Source: Amoebidium appalachense (Eukaryota; Ichthyosporea). From it: a stretch of DNA of 64,000 bases. Location: NCBI GenBank assembly GCA_963693365.1, contig CAVNZM010000001.1:16368001-16432000 (forward strand), read 5' to 3'. This document shows positions 10,901-24,344 of the stretch, in pieces. Under the pieces are notes generated by a model that saw only the letters and a program-made list of their open reading frames with translations, had not been told where the DNA came from and made no database searches. Within the stretch, counting starts at the first letter, position 1; each line of letters starts with the position of its first letter. The translations under genes and the position numbers were made by a program.

Positions 10901-11257
10901 AGGGGCCTTAGAGTGTTCGGCTGCCCAACTGTCCATGTGTTACACGAAAAGGGGGCTGGTGTGTGCCCCCTCCCAGATGAGTATCTTACATTTCGCTCTA
11001 GATGGGACCAATTTCTACCCTACTATATGAGCAAATGGGGGGTACAGGCTATAGTTGATTTGAATCACAGAAAACGTATGCATGTTGTGTTGAGAGCTGA
11101 CGGTGGGTGCCAAAATGAGCATTTATGGTTTGGAGATGATAGTTTTAGGACGATTAACACAACCCGGGAAGGTCAGGCTCATGCTAGGCAAGTAGCCAAA
11201 AAAGTAGCTGTTGCCGAACTTCCAGAACATGTATGTGCTCTGTACTATACCAAGTAG
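7925..11257 (+). CDS. predicted bifunctional Golgi glycosyltransferase: GT25-like plus GT12 (B4GALNT-like) domains, 782 aa
   Basis: Three exons: 7925-8428, 8678-8865 and 9601-11257 (phases 0 and 2; donors gtatat and gtgtgt; acceptors attag and gttag). The N-terminus has a signal-anchor at about residues 29-46 (LARLLFLATAAFILSLF), giving a type II Golgi protein with a stem to about 150. Domain 1 begins WGVYVLNMDNRIDRF (151-167), the opening of GT25/LPS-type transferases, continues RGEQGYTES and reaches WVFTFDDDILPH, whose DDD at 237-239 is a likely metal/nucleotide-sugar site created across the exon 2/3 junction. Domain 2 (from about 450) shows IIVVDDSQGP, GVAAGRNEIL, LLMSDDDYLF (DDD 533-535) and HFDFFLRQKVRGLRVFGCP, the pattern of GT12 beta-1,4-N-acetylgalactosaminyltransferases (GM2/GD2 synthase type). 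Sugar donor and acceptor cannot be read from sequence. Confidence 0.8.
8966..9105 (+). repeat. (GT)n-rich intron segment
   Basis: Interrupted GT/TTTGTG repeats within intron 2 of the glycosyltransferase gene. A 21-base C run at about 9546-9566 lies upstream of the acceptor at 9600. Confidence 0.85.
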
Positions 11258-11825
11258 ACCCCGTTTTTTTTGTTTTTTTGTTTTTTTTTTTATGCATAAA
11301 TCGCTTCGGCCTATCGTTGAATGGGGAGTGTGATAATCATTAGATAGTTATAGTGTAGCGCCATTTAGGCCTAGGCATGCACAGGCTACTGGGAAAGCCT
11401 TGCTATCGAGTCATATCGAGACTTGTAACGTCAATTCATTAACTGTACATATCATGAGCTACCCCCAGTTAGTATTGGCCGTGGGAGAAGCCTCGCATTA
11501 TTATCTTAAATGAACAACAGCTAACATTATTCAAGTGAATCCACTTAAGATAAATCAGAAAAAATGACCTGCTGACATGTTGGCAGCAAGACAAATACCT
11601 AATGAGATTGCTCAAGCTGAATAACTTAATAATTCAATCCTAACTAATAAAAAAGCAAGAGCTAAGTACTTAATAAGAGCGATGTGTTGGTTTAAGGGTC
11701 ACGTATGTACGATGCAAATTTTTAATCACCTTATGGTATAAATTTATTTGCAGGGATATCATTAGTGAGAGGATGTTCAAAACATCGATACACATGTACC
11801 GTGTGCGAGTCAGCGTCAGAAACTA

Positions 11826-11826
<1 letters not shown>

Positions 11827-11883
<57 letters not shown>

Positions 11884-11900
11884 AAAAAAAAAAAAAAAAA
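11827..11900 (+). repeat. compound homopolymer C47-A27
   Basis: Forty-seven C are followed directly by twenty-seven A, then an A/G-rich tail to 11946. It is the clearest of several C-to-A compound tracts in the window. Confidence 0.9.
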
Positions 11901-12191
11901 GGAAAAGAAAAAAAGGAAAAGGAAAAAAGAAAAGAAAAAAAGAAACAAACAATTCTCACCTTGGCCTCACTGACGGAATAAATCGACATTGTTGAAAAAG
12001 AGGACACCGGTTGTATTTAAGTTTTGTTGTTCTCCCTCCCCCCCCCCCCCCCCTTTTTTTTTTTTTTTTTAAGTAGTGTGGTTGGGGGAGGAAGGAGAGG
12101 TGGGGGGGGGGGAGGGGGGGGGAGGACTTTGCGGCATGGTAGTCGCAAAGGACACAACATACAACATGTGTTTAATGAAGGCAAGTTAGAA

Positions 12192-12194
<3 letters not shown>

Positions 12195-12243
<49 letters not shown>
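12195..12243. repeat. poly-G, 49 bases
   Basis: Uninterrupted G run; such a tract can form quadruplexes. Confidence 0.9.
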
Positions 12244-12244
<1 letters not shown>

Positions 12245-12541
12245 GGAGGGGATCCGGAGTAGGGACGGGGAGGGGCCCCGGGGGCTGGGGTACCTTAAAT
12301 ATAATATCAAGTTGCTGAAGGGAAGGGGGGAGGACCGACAGCCCTCCGATTCTTTGAGTTAGCTGGAGCTGAGAAGAGAGGAGGGAGGGGGGGGGGGGAG
12401 GGGGGGTTGAAGGAGGGCCGGGGAGGAAGGCCCCGGGGGCCGAAAACCCGGGGGGGGGGGGGGGGGGGGGGGGATCCCCTTCCTCAGGATCATTATAGTA
12501 TGACTGTATATCTGATGACTGATCTCAGTAGTTATATAGTA

Positions 12542-12583
<42 letters not shown>

Positions 12584-12720
12584 TGTATATATATAATGAG
12601 ACGTGGGACATTTGCCACTGGTACCGGTGCACGGCTTATAATTTACTTCAAAAGGTCTGAAAACGATGACCTGGATAAGCCTGAGGCTATACACTACAGG
12701 CATCCCCCTCACCCCCCTCA

Positions 12721-12751
<31 letters not shown>

Positions 12752-12939
12752 CTCCCCTCCCTCCCCTAGAAGCTTCCCGCCCCTCTTCCCTCCCTCCCCC
12801 CCAGGCCTCCCCCTCCTTCCCCTCCCCCTTCATCAGACCCCCGGGCCCGGTATCAAGGCTTGCTATCTATGGCCAATGAGGTGTCTCACAGTGTGGCTTT
12901 TATGCTCCGAGTCACGCGTCCCCCCCTCCCCTCCCCCCC

Positions 12940-12940
<1 letters not shown>

Positions 12941-13000
<60 letters not shown>
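12941..13000. repeat. poly-C, about 60 bases
   Basis: Uninterrupted C run flanked by further C-rich sequence from 12920 to 13026. Confidence 0.9.
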
Positions 13001-13002
<2 letters not shown>

Positions 13003-13605
13003 CCCCCTCCCCCCCCCCCCTTTCCCCTGTCTGGCAATAAATCGATATCTATCTCAATACTGAACCCCGAGTCGATCGTCCCTCGACCCTTTAAAATTTC
13101 TTAAGGAAGTACTAGTTGACATGGGATTACGAGCACCTCCTTTAGCCGTTTGATAAACATGCCAACCCGGCGACTCCAGAAAACTACTGCATATGTACAT
13201 GTATCACCACTACACCAAGCTGGAATGTGCAAGAACACAAGTTCTTGTCACATCTGCACGCACGCACACACACGTGACACACACACACGCACGCGCACAC
13301 ACACACAAGGCACTTTAACGAATTTTTTGAGGCAAATTTACATTTACTAAGTAAAATTGTATAACGTTATGCAGGTTTGAGCATATTAACCTTATGCACG
13401 TTTCAAAAAATTAAAAATGTAATAACTTGCAATTGGCAACCGTTCAACCAAAATGCACCAAGTTTTCACAGTTAGTGTGTTGTTACACCCCCTGCACACG
13501 TACACTGAGATACCAGCAAAACAGTTTGATCTGCTCAAGCGATCACGAAAAAACATGAAAAAACTTTTAAAAAACTTTAGGTCAATTTTTTTCGGTAAAA
13601 TCCCT

Positions 13606-13748
<143 letters not shown>

Positions 13749-13849
13749 GTCTTCACGAGATAATAATAAAGTGAAGGCGTTGGCCATGCATGTGGAGCGA
13801 AAGGTGGCAACCGTTCAGTGTTTGGGGGGCAGGGGGAGGCCCGCGGGAG

Positions 13850-13850
<1 letters not shown>

Positions 13851-13900
<50 letters not shown>
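13851..13900. repeat. poly-C, about 50 bases
   Basis: Uninterrupted C run between otherwise ordinary sequence. Confidence 0.9.
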
Positions 13901-14189
13901 TTCATCTCGGCTCTCGCGATCGGGCCGTTCAATTTCAATTGACTCCTTCCCATGGTACGTACAGCCTCAGTGTACGTACCTCGTACGTACCGTATGCCAT
14001 CTTTTTTTATCATGTACAAGTGGGCCGGCCGCTGGGCGTGCACGTGTGGTGGATGGATGAGGTGCTGGGTCACCAAGGCCAACAGTACATCCACCCAACA
14101 AGATTCATATGTAAAAAACGAAGTTACAGGTTGTACGGATGTGGATATATAGATATTTCATTCTCTTTTTTTTTAATGCATCTTGAACA

Positions 14190-14252
14190 TTACCGTCAAG
14201 TGAGGCCGGGCCCCTGACGATGTCCGAAGCAATCATTGTGACCCCTCGGCTC
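14190..14252 (+). repeat. partial third copy of the 3.9 kb dispersed repeat
   Basis: cgtcaagtgaggccgggccc, ctgacgatgtccg and gcaatc parallel 3961-4000. The remainder of the unit is absent. Confidence 0.45.
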
Positions 14253-14893
14253 GAAAAATTGCGCTAAAAAAATGCGCCGTTAAAAAAATGCGCTGTTGAG
14301 CTGTCCACCACTAAAATCATCGACTGGCACAAAATACCATAAATTCGGAGCCAATCCGCATCGACCAGCCCCGTTCTTTGTTGGTAGGTGGCCCTGGATT
14401 TTTGATTCATCTTATAGCCACAAGCAGCCTAACTGATTGGTGCCCCGCACCGTGCCGGGAACTCTGGCTGGCGTCCTACAACGCTGCGCGCTTACCTGCA
14501 AAAACACGTGTGTGTAACTTCTAGAAGTACAACTCTAGAGCTTGAAAAAAGTCCGGATACTCGGCCAAGTTCCAACTTCCCCCCCCCCCCCCCCCCCCCT
14601 CCCTCCTGCTCCTCCCCCCTCCTCCGAAAAAGGCTTTTGTCTCTCTTCCCCCCTCCCCCCCCTTCCCTCTTCCCCTCTCCCCGCTTCCCTGCCACACGCA
14701 TTTAAAATTCCGCTCTGCGCGCGTGCTCTGGCCATTATATACTTCAAGACTAGAGGCCGCGAGGGTGTGGCATTGTTGTACATGATGTTGTCGTTATAAT
14801 AGAGACGTCGACATATTCATCATATTAATGTTACCGCACACTAACTGTATTTTGTCATGATACACGCACACGCATACGGCGTATACACACACA

Positions 14894-15207
<314 letters not shown>

Positions 15208-16066
15208 TTCGTAGTGCACGAGAACCGTTACCGGGGGGGGGAAGGGGGGGGTGGGGGGGGAATCCGATCAACATATGCATTGATTTAATGATAGTCTCGA
15301 AGTTCAGTATCATGATGCACACAAGCTCAGGCATCCAAACATGGCTCGGTATAAGTACGGAAAAGAGTCGAGGAAGTGACTTGGGCATTTTTTTTTCAAA
15401 AAAACGTGACTCGGATCAAAAGGTAATGGACAGCGCCACATAGGATATCTTGACTTGACATAGTTAATGGCGTAATGCAACACTGTTCTAACTCGGTCTG
15501 CCATGTCTGCCTGACGAACTCAGTCTAGAACGTAGGTATATATATACTATATAGGTCCCGTGGCCGGCTGGTACGTACCCACCACCGTGGCAAATAAAAA
15601 GGTCCAAATGAAAACTATTACACTGTCCCTCGAAGGTATTCCTAGCCTGTCGGTATATGCAAAGCGGTGTGGCGTGGTGTGTGTCTGTGTCCAGTATATG
15701 TGTGTGTGTGTGTGTTTGGGGGGGGGGGGGGGGGGAGGGGAGGGGAAGGAGGGGGGGGGGGGGGGAGGATGTTTTCTTTCTCTCTCTCTCTCTCTTTTTC
15801 AAAAAAAAATTTGGGGGGGGGGGGGGGGGGGGGGAGCTGGAGGGGAGGGGGGGGGGGGGGGGGGTTATCGTTTTATTTAAATGAACTGCTGTCCGGACCA
15901 TTCTAATATGTGTGTACCGTAAGGGATTTGTTAATTTGAAATAGGAGGGTGTGAGTAGTAAATATCGACGCCGGCCCCCAGGTGGTACCTCCCTAGGCTC
16001 CTCTCCCCTCCGGCTAAATTCCGATGGATGAGGGGGGGACCCTTCCCCTCCGGGGAGTGGGTGTGT

Positions 16067-16109
<43 letters not shown>

Positions 16110-16408
16110 CTCCCTCCCAAGGTAGTCGCGGGGGGCCCCTTTGGGGGCCTGAGGGCCCCCTACCTCCCCCCGCCACCTCCCCTCCCCCTCTCCCCCCCTG
16201 CGCGTTCCATGGCCAGAGTCTGTTTTCCACTCACCAAAGGTTGCATTCGTTACTTTTTTTATTTTTTGGGAGCCTCAGGAACTGCTTTCATTATAGTTGG
16301 TCGCTGATACGTATCCCCCCCCCCCCCCCCCCCCCCTCCCCCCCCCCCCCCCAAAAAAAAAACAAAAGCAAAATACACACACACGTGTGCGCACTACACA
16401 GACACACG

Positions 16409-16531
<123 letters not shown>

Positions 16532-16586
16532 ACGCACCCAGGCGCACACGCACGTGTACGCCCATCCACCTGCCCACCCACCCACC

Positions 16587-16621
<35 letters not shown>

Positions 16622-16939
16622 GTGGCACACACACACACACACACACTCCTATGTGCTCATGCTCTTCTTCTGCCAGATGCATACCGTGATGTCCCAGTGT
16701 TCTTTGCAAGGTGTTGTTCGTGGCATTTAATGAGTACTACCAATGCGGCTCAGAACATTTTCTAGCGACTCCCCCCCCCCCCCCCCCCCCCCCCCTCCCC
16801 CCCAGCCCCTCCTGCCTGCCCCTCTCAAATCCTCCCCCCTTCCCCCCTTCCCCCCCCCCCCCCCCTCCTGAATCACCTTGCTCATTTAGACATCTGATAT
16901 TGATGCACGCGCACACGTGCATGCACGTGCGTGTGCGCA

Positions 16940-16943
16940 CATA

Positions 16944-16999
<56 letters not shown>

Positions 17000-17055
17000 G
17001 TGCACACACACACACACATACACACTCAAACACACACATACACACACACACACAT

Positions 17056-17136
<81 letters not shown>
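16940..17136. repeat. (CA)n microsatellite, interrupted
   Basis: Several (CA)n blocks separated by short variants (CGTG, CATA, CAAA). Confidence 0.95.
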
Positions 17137-17138
<2 letters not shown>

Positions 17139-17710
17139 GCGGCCAACTTTTTTAAATTATGAATTGTTGGCGGCAAGATTATCATGCTTAGTGTGCTGCA
17201 GTGTTCATGTGCACGTGCACATCTGTATGGTGGGGAATGTCACGGTACACTGCAGCTGCGTGGTGTGCATGTCGGTGTAAGTGTCTGCATGTTCATGCGC
17301 ATGTCAGGTGCTCATCGCTGGTCAAAGATTGTGCACCTCGTGTGTGTGTTTGGTACATGCGTGTGCAGGTACGTGTCGATTCAAGTGTGAAAGTGTGCGT
17401 GTGTGTGTGCGCGCGGTGGGGCGACAGGAGACGAGTGCGAGGAAGGGGGGGGGGGGGGGGGGGAGGGACGGGGGGAGGCTTGGAGAGGGGAGGGGGGGGG
17501 GGGGGGGGGGGGGGGGATGACTGTACGGCTATAGCCCGAGTTTCAGGTGATCAAGGAGTCCAGGACCTATTAGTTAGCCTCAATGTTAACGCTTTGCCTA
17601 TGTGTGTAAACCGCTGCTAAACAAGAGGAGAAGGTGGGTGGTGGGTCCTCCCCTCCGGGTACCGAGACCCCCTCCCCCCTCCCTCCCTCCCCCTACCCCC
17701 TCCCCCCCCT

Positions 17711-17742
<32 letters not shown>

Positions 17743-18202
17743 CCAAAAGTTACTAATCCCCTCGCCCCCGGGTAAAAAGGAAAAAGCTAAAATACTAACA
17801 ACTTCAATAGAAAAAAGCCATTTTGTGTGAAGCCAATTCATGACTAATAGGCTTAAAGTTTAGTCACAAGTTCTGAATGAGGAAGAGATAGGGTTGCGTG
17901 TGTGTTCCACGGTGTGGGAGGCGTGGGGTGGGGTGGGGAGGAGGAGGGGGGGGGGGGGGGGGGGGGGGGAAGGGTCACAGGAAACTTTTGCATCAAACGA
18001 TTTTGATGAAAAGCCTTCAAAGCTGCAGCGACGGTTGAGCGATCGATCAGTGAAGCTCTGGTTTCTGAATACTGCAGGCCCACATGTGCAACTTAGTCTC
18101 AGTACAAAAAATCTCCTCCTGGACTGACCTAAGGCAGAATATCATCACAGGCCCCCCTCCTCAAGCCTTGTTGACTAACGGTCTCTCACTCCCCCCACCA
18201 CC

Positions 18203-18238
<36 letters not shown>

Positions 18239-18808
18239 ACTCCACCACCTTCTTCCCCACGGGCCCAGGCCCCCCTTCAACGGGGAAACGGTTATGGGGA
18301 ACTCCAAATACTAGTCGGCTTTTGTTGGCTGCGTAAAACATATTGAAAAGAGGATAAGAACCAATCGAAAAACGCAATGTATGAGACTCCGGTCAATTCC
18401 ATAACCTTCACATTAATTAGCCTACAGCCTTATATCTTATGTAGAGTGGCTGAAAAACTAAGTACTACCTGTGAACCCTCCGCGATTCACGGTTACACAA
18501 TTATCTATTTACAATGATGGGGGCATCAAGTGCAAAACGAGTCACCCCGTGATTATCATAGACTTCATCCTGTAGAAGGGTGGAAGGGAGAATGGGGGAC
18601 GGAAAGGGGGGGAGGGGGGAGGGGCCGGAGAGAGGGCCGGAGCGGGGAGGGGGAGGAGGGGGTGAGGGGGGGTAAATGAAGGAAAGCATGCGCAGAGGCA
18701 GCATGACTACTCATGAACAAGTTTGAAAAACGGACAAGGGAGAATACTATGCAGTGTGTGGTTGTGTGGTTCACTGTATATATCCGTGAAGGTGTACCTT
18801 AGTGCCTC

Positions 18809-18847
<39 letters not shown>

Positions 18848-19197
18848 TGCCCCTCCCTATTTTTTTCCTGGGGGGAGCGGGGGCGGGCGCCGGGATAGAG
18901 GGGGAGGTTCAAGGGCTCGGAGACTCGAATATCACGGTGGCCTAAATATCATTCGTAGTTACACCATCCTTTGCGACATCAATGTCGCAATGCCATACAT
19001 GAGGATAAACTATAGGCATGTGAGAGTTATTGCCAGTGTCAAACTTAAGGGGGGGGGGGGGGGGGGGGGGGGGAAGGGGGGTGTTGAATAAGAATGATCA
19101 TGAAGTAGGATGATCAGTAGACACTGTCAAATGATGAGCTTGGAAGAAGAAGGGACGGGTCCAGTGAGAGCGGAGGAGGAAGAGGAGGGGGCGAGGG

Positions 19198-19237
<40 letters not shown>

Positions 19238-19813
19238 ACGGGATCCATAGATCTGGGCCATATATATCAAAGTGCTCTTCCATATATAGTCTAGCAGTGT
19301 GTGTTATAGCTTGCGCACCTGACTGCAGCCTTAGCACAAATACCTTCAATACATAGTACATAAATGACGGCTGCTCCTGTAAGGGGCCCCAAGCTTAAGG
19401 GGTTTCCTCCCAGTGCAAAACGGATGGGGAAGGCTTAAAAAAAAAGAAAACGAAAAAAAAACGATACAGACTATAGGACATGCACCGTGGGGCCTGAACT
19501 TGATACAAACCCTGTTTCTTGTATTTCCATAATGATGGGGAAAAAAATAGTAAATGAAAATGCTTGTAACAGTTGTTCGTTTATGACACCTGGTGTAACC
19601 ATTGTCGACAATGTTACCTCCATGCATAGGGCGTCCGTTATCAGCCCCTTTTTAACGGAAACACACACAGAACACACCATGACATGCACATACATTTACA
19701 AGTGCACCCACACCCACATCACACATACGTGCACGTGAGGACCCCCCCCCCCCCCCCCCCCCCCCCCTCCCCCCCTCGCCCCCCGGGGGATCCCGTTCAA
19801 TTTCCCCCGGCAC

Positions 19814-20083
19814 GTGAGTGTCAGTCAATGTTACACGAATGATGTTGAACACTCTGTGGGTCCTCTTTGGTCATATAACTTTATACCGCGATTAAAATTA
19901 TTAAGACCAATTATTGATGAAAAGGTTGCCTATTCTAAAGCTAAAGCGAAGAATCCAAAACTAAGCACAGACCCATTGAAAAAAATTCTTGAATATACTG
20001 AGAGTAACCGATATTCTGTTCGAGTCACAGTGATCAGAGCCCAGCCCAACCCGTTCAGTTGTTTGGAAGGACTGTCACTCTAA
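19814..20083 (+). CDS. short ORF of uncertain status, 89 aa
   Basis: An ORF outside simple repeats. Its composition is protein-like (RLKLLRPIIDEKVAYSKAK, PLKKILEYTESNRYSVRVT), rich in Lys/Glu/Leu with no repeat bias. No domain recognised, no clear promoter, and the first ~20 residues may not be coding. It could be an exon of an unseen gene, a decayed remnant or chance. Confidence 0.18.
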   Translation: MSVSQCYTNDVEHSVGPLWSYNFIPRLKLLRPIIDEKVAYSKAKAKNPKLSTDPLKKILEYTESNRYSVRVTVIRAQPNPFSCLEGLSL

Positions 20084-20304
20084 TCCACAGTCACTCGTAA
20101 ACATCAAATTCAGTTTTTGTTTACACCCCGTTACAGCATACGTGCTCATGTGTTCCTCCGGCATTAGCCGTCTGGTGCAGCTGTTTGTGTGTGTGTGTGT
20201 GCGCGCGCGCAAGCGTGTGTGTGTGTGCCAGGATGTATGAGTGTATATGTGTGTGTGTGTCTGCGCGTGCAGACACGTGCCTCTCTCTCTCTCTCTCTCT
20301 CTCT

Positions 20305-20335
<31 letters not shown>

Positions 20336-20498
20336 TCTCTCTGTGTGTGCGTATGTATGTATGTATGTGTGTGTGTGCGTGTACAGTATCTGTGTGTGTA
20401 TGCTTTGCTTCAATGTTTGTTCCACAAACTTTGAACTCGGACACGTAAACTTGCCAGATATCTTTCCCCTTCTTGCGAAACTAGGCTATCGTCCTCGA

Positions 20499-21195
20499 TC
20501 ACGGCCACTCATACATCCGATTAACCAGATCTTGCATTAGTTCATGTGCAAGCAGCATGGGCATGTCGTTCCACTTTCGGGCATAGAAGGGTTTTGGAAA
20601 GAAGTGCATGGCGTCAAAATATCTATCGGCCCTAGTGGCCGTCATTTGGTGTATATCCCAAACCTCATATCCCGCCTCCAAAAACATTTTACGGCCAATC
20701 TGTGCCCTCCTCCACTGATGATATTCCGACCGATGAGGAAATCCCATTATGAAATTCCGTACATTTGCAGCTGGCAGAGTAAGGTAGATTATCCTCTTGC
20801 CTTGAAATTTTGATTTAAGATTGCTGATTATCCGCCTGATGGAATGGGTATATCTCGTTTCCGAGAAACTAAAGAACATATCGTGGACTCCACCGTCCTG
20901 CAATATGATGACGTCATGTTGTGCGTGAGGAGGTGCGGCGCTTAAAATGTCGAGTTTTTCAAACCAAGTTCCCTTGAGCTTCCTGTAGTTAGCATATGTT
21001 GCCATCACAGTACCCGGGATTTCAGGACAGGGTAATTGCTCAAAGTGGTCCGAGGTGCCATATGATTGGAAGAGCTCGACGGTCATGTTGTGCGCCGTGT
21101 ATGATTCGTAGTACGGGGAGACGGTTTTCCCGTGGTAGGTTGTCTCTTTGCGCGTCGTTAGGTTGGTGGCTAGGTCCTGTCACAGTGTGTGTGTA

Positions 21196-21248
<53 letters not shown>

Positions 21249-21440
21249 ATGGGCATGTGTCTGTGTGCGTGCGTGTGCGTGCGTGTGTGTGGGGCGCAAG
21301 AAGAGGGATGGAGGGGGGCGGGGGGGGGGGGGGGGGGGAGGAGGAGGGGGGAGGGTGGGTTAGGAAACATTAATTAGGTTGGTGTTCTGAGCTGATCATG
21401 AGATGCGTGTTTTCAGTTTGGCCTCTCTTTCGAGCACAAT

Positions 21441-21488
<48 letters not shown>

Positions 21489-21698
21489 ATCGACAACGGT
21501 GTCAGGTGGAGCCACAAGGCCGTTTGCAACCTTCAGAGTATCGCTGCATTTAGAGGAAGTCTTCTTTTTATCACGAGTTTAGAGTCAACCTTCCGTCCAC
21601 ACATGCGGTGTTGCAGGGGCAGCTGATCACGTACCTCTTCAGGACTTGAAAAACGTAGTTGTGTAGGTGTACCAAAACGTCATCCTGTACCCCTCCCC

Positions 21699-21735
<37 letters not shown>

Positions 21736-22443
21736 CCACCCCCCACAAAAAAAAGAATAACCCCCTCCCCCCCCCCCCCCCCTCTTTCCCGCTCATAAAC
21801 ACACCCGCCCAACAAGGGGCATCCCTTCACAGCACTTTAATACCATATATAATATAATATAATATAATATATACCATATATAATATTTAAAGCGGTAAGA
21901 TCAAACCCGTACCTCGTCATTGAGCAATATCCCAGTGGTCGGGTCAGGCCTCACACCGTGCAGATACTGCACCATGGACAGCCACAGGTTGTACGACCGG
22001 CTGTCCCCCAAGATTACAATACGGCTCTGCCCGGCCCCCACCGCTTTTCGCGCAAAATCATCGGGGGAAATGTATTTGAGTGAGCAGCCAAAAGGCACCC
22101 ACACAGATGCGTCAGTCACCCGCATACCCTCGTCACCCAAACGGCACCCCTCCGTGCTGATATTTCGGGTCGGTTCGTTGGTTCGGCTCGGAAAACAAAC
22201 GGTCTGGGCCACCCATCGGCCCGCCGAGGGGCCTGCCATGGTGCAGGGGGGCAGGTGGAATGTCGACAGTGGGTGGGGGGTGACGGTGACTGTGGCATTT
22301 GGGAATACGATCTGAAGGGTTTCACAGTGTTTTTATTCAGGTTATTCATTTATGAGTATCCGATCATTGTACTGTTGAAGTTTTTGACAGTCTAACTCAG
22401 TCAACTTGAATCCTCCCTCTACCCCCCCCCCCCCCCCCCCAAA

Positions 22444-22475
<32 letters not shown>

Positions 22476-23724
22476 GGGGGGGGGGGGGAAGAAGAGGAAA
22501 CACAAAACAGCGCCACCGACTTAGATTGGGCATGAACGTGCAAAAACACTGTCCGGGAGAGTGGCTCAGAGTGTTTGACACAATGGTTGTAGAGGTGACC
22601 GGAGAAAACAGAAGAGGGACGGGGAGAGGGAGGATGTGTGTGTGTATGGGTAGGCGGGTGGGTGGGTGGGGGTGGAGGGGTAGGGATGGAAGGAGACATG
22701 GGGGCATCTTGGTGGGTACTAGTGTGGCGGAGTTCTCAGCTGAGACCAGGTCCTAGAAAGAGAGAGGATGGGAGAGATGAGGGCGGATAGGAGAGGGGAT
22801 GTGTTCAAAAGTTGGTGCAGAATCGTTCAGAAACTTTGGAAACGATGAAAGAGACAATGAGGGAATTGGTGGGAGGGGTGGTGGTAGTGGTGGTGGTCAC
22901 ACGTGTGTATGTGTTGGGGAAGGGGGGGGGGGGGGGGGGGGGGAGGGGGGGGGGGAGAGGGGCGGAAGGGTGGAGAGCCCGGAGTGGGGAGGGGGGGATG
23001 TATTATACCTCTTTTGTAGCTAATGGGCCGACATTAATCAGATCAGTGGTGTTGATGTATCGGCTACCAACGTATGCGCCGCATTGAGGGGGGATCTATC
23101 AGATGCACCTCGTGCATGAATGATCTAGAAAGGTGCACAAGCACAACGCGGTAGGTGCCGGCTGCCGCATGCCTCATGTCAAATCCACACGTGTACGTCC
23201 CGTTACAGTGGTCGTAACTGAACGCATACGCACGGAAATCCCGCCCGATACCTGCTGCAATCCCGGAGATCTGAGCCAGCTCGCACCGGAAAACGTCACC
23301 CCCATAGGTCCGGATATTTCCTTGGATATCCCGTGCTGTGAGATATACCGTGACTATCCCGTTATCATTGTGCACGTGCACATGGGTGCTGCTTGCGTCC
23401 GTTTCTTTGCTGATGTCCACTGCCACAGTGACGTCACACCTCTCCCCGGCAGTCAGGTCCACAAACGGGTAAACCACATCAGGCACGTGCGCTGCATCTG
23501 ATTGGAGGAGAGCTTAAATACCTTTGAAATGGCGCCCGTATCAGATACTATCCTGACTGCGCTAGAGCATTGATTCTGGCTTGTTTTTATCAGCAAGTCA
23601 CAGACAGTTGAAATGTGAGGTTGCTGGTAAGGCTCGTTAGATACTTGTAAATGTGGCCTCTGGTTGAACGGCATGAGGTTTCTTTCGATTCATTTTGGGT
23701 GGGTCTGTCGGAGGGGAAGGGGGG

Positions 23725-23760
<36 letters not shown>

Positions 23761-24174
23761 GGGTGTACTGTTGTGTGTAAATTGTTTCAATAATGTGATG
23801 GTGTGACTGATCTTATGTGTGTGCTAGTACGTACGTACCGTTTGTGGAGGTGTACGTGTCACGTGCGTGTATGTGTGTGTTACATCTCAGTGTGTCTGCC
23901 AGTGTGTGCATGTGTGCGTGTGTGTGTGTGTGTGTGTTTGCTGGTCAGGGGTACATGGGTGTGCCTGCGTGTGGGGCGCCCATCCCAAAGTGTTTGTGTG
24001 TGCGTGTGTGTGAGAGCATGTGTAGTGCAGTGAACATCACCCGTGTGTGGGCCCTACAGAAGGGTAGTGGCTGTGTGTTTGTGACTACCACAGTGTGCTT
24101 GGCACGTGTGCGTCTGTGTGCATGCCCGTACATGTGTATGCACGTGTTTGTTTGTTTGCTTGTGTCTCTCTCTC

Positions 24175-24226
<52 letters not shown>

Positions 24227-24293
24227 CGCGTGTGTGTATGTGCACGCGCTTGTGTGAGCGTGTTTGTTTGTTGTTTGCTTGTGTCTCTCTCTC

Positions 24294-24344
<51 letters not shown>

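Larger units (their letters stand above)
11258..12930. other. repeat desert, part 1: 3' flank, homopolymers, (AT)n
   Basis: A T-rich stretch follows the glycosyltransferase stop (11264-11292). After about 400 bases of ordinary AT-rich sequence come C47 then A27 (11827-11900), C then T at about 12040-12070, G49 (12195-12243), G-rich runs to 12473 and (AT)n at 12546-12590. ORFs here are poly-Pro/Gly translations of repeats. Confidence 0.6.

Noticed and set aside
12017-13063. Poly-Pro and poly-Gly ORFs
   Set aside because: Direct translations of C or G runs with no conserved flanks.
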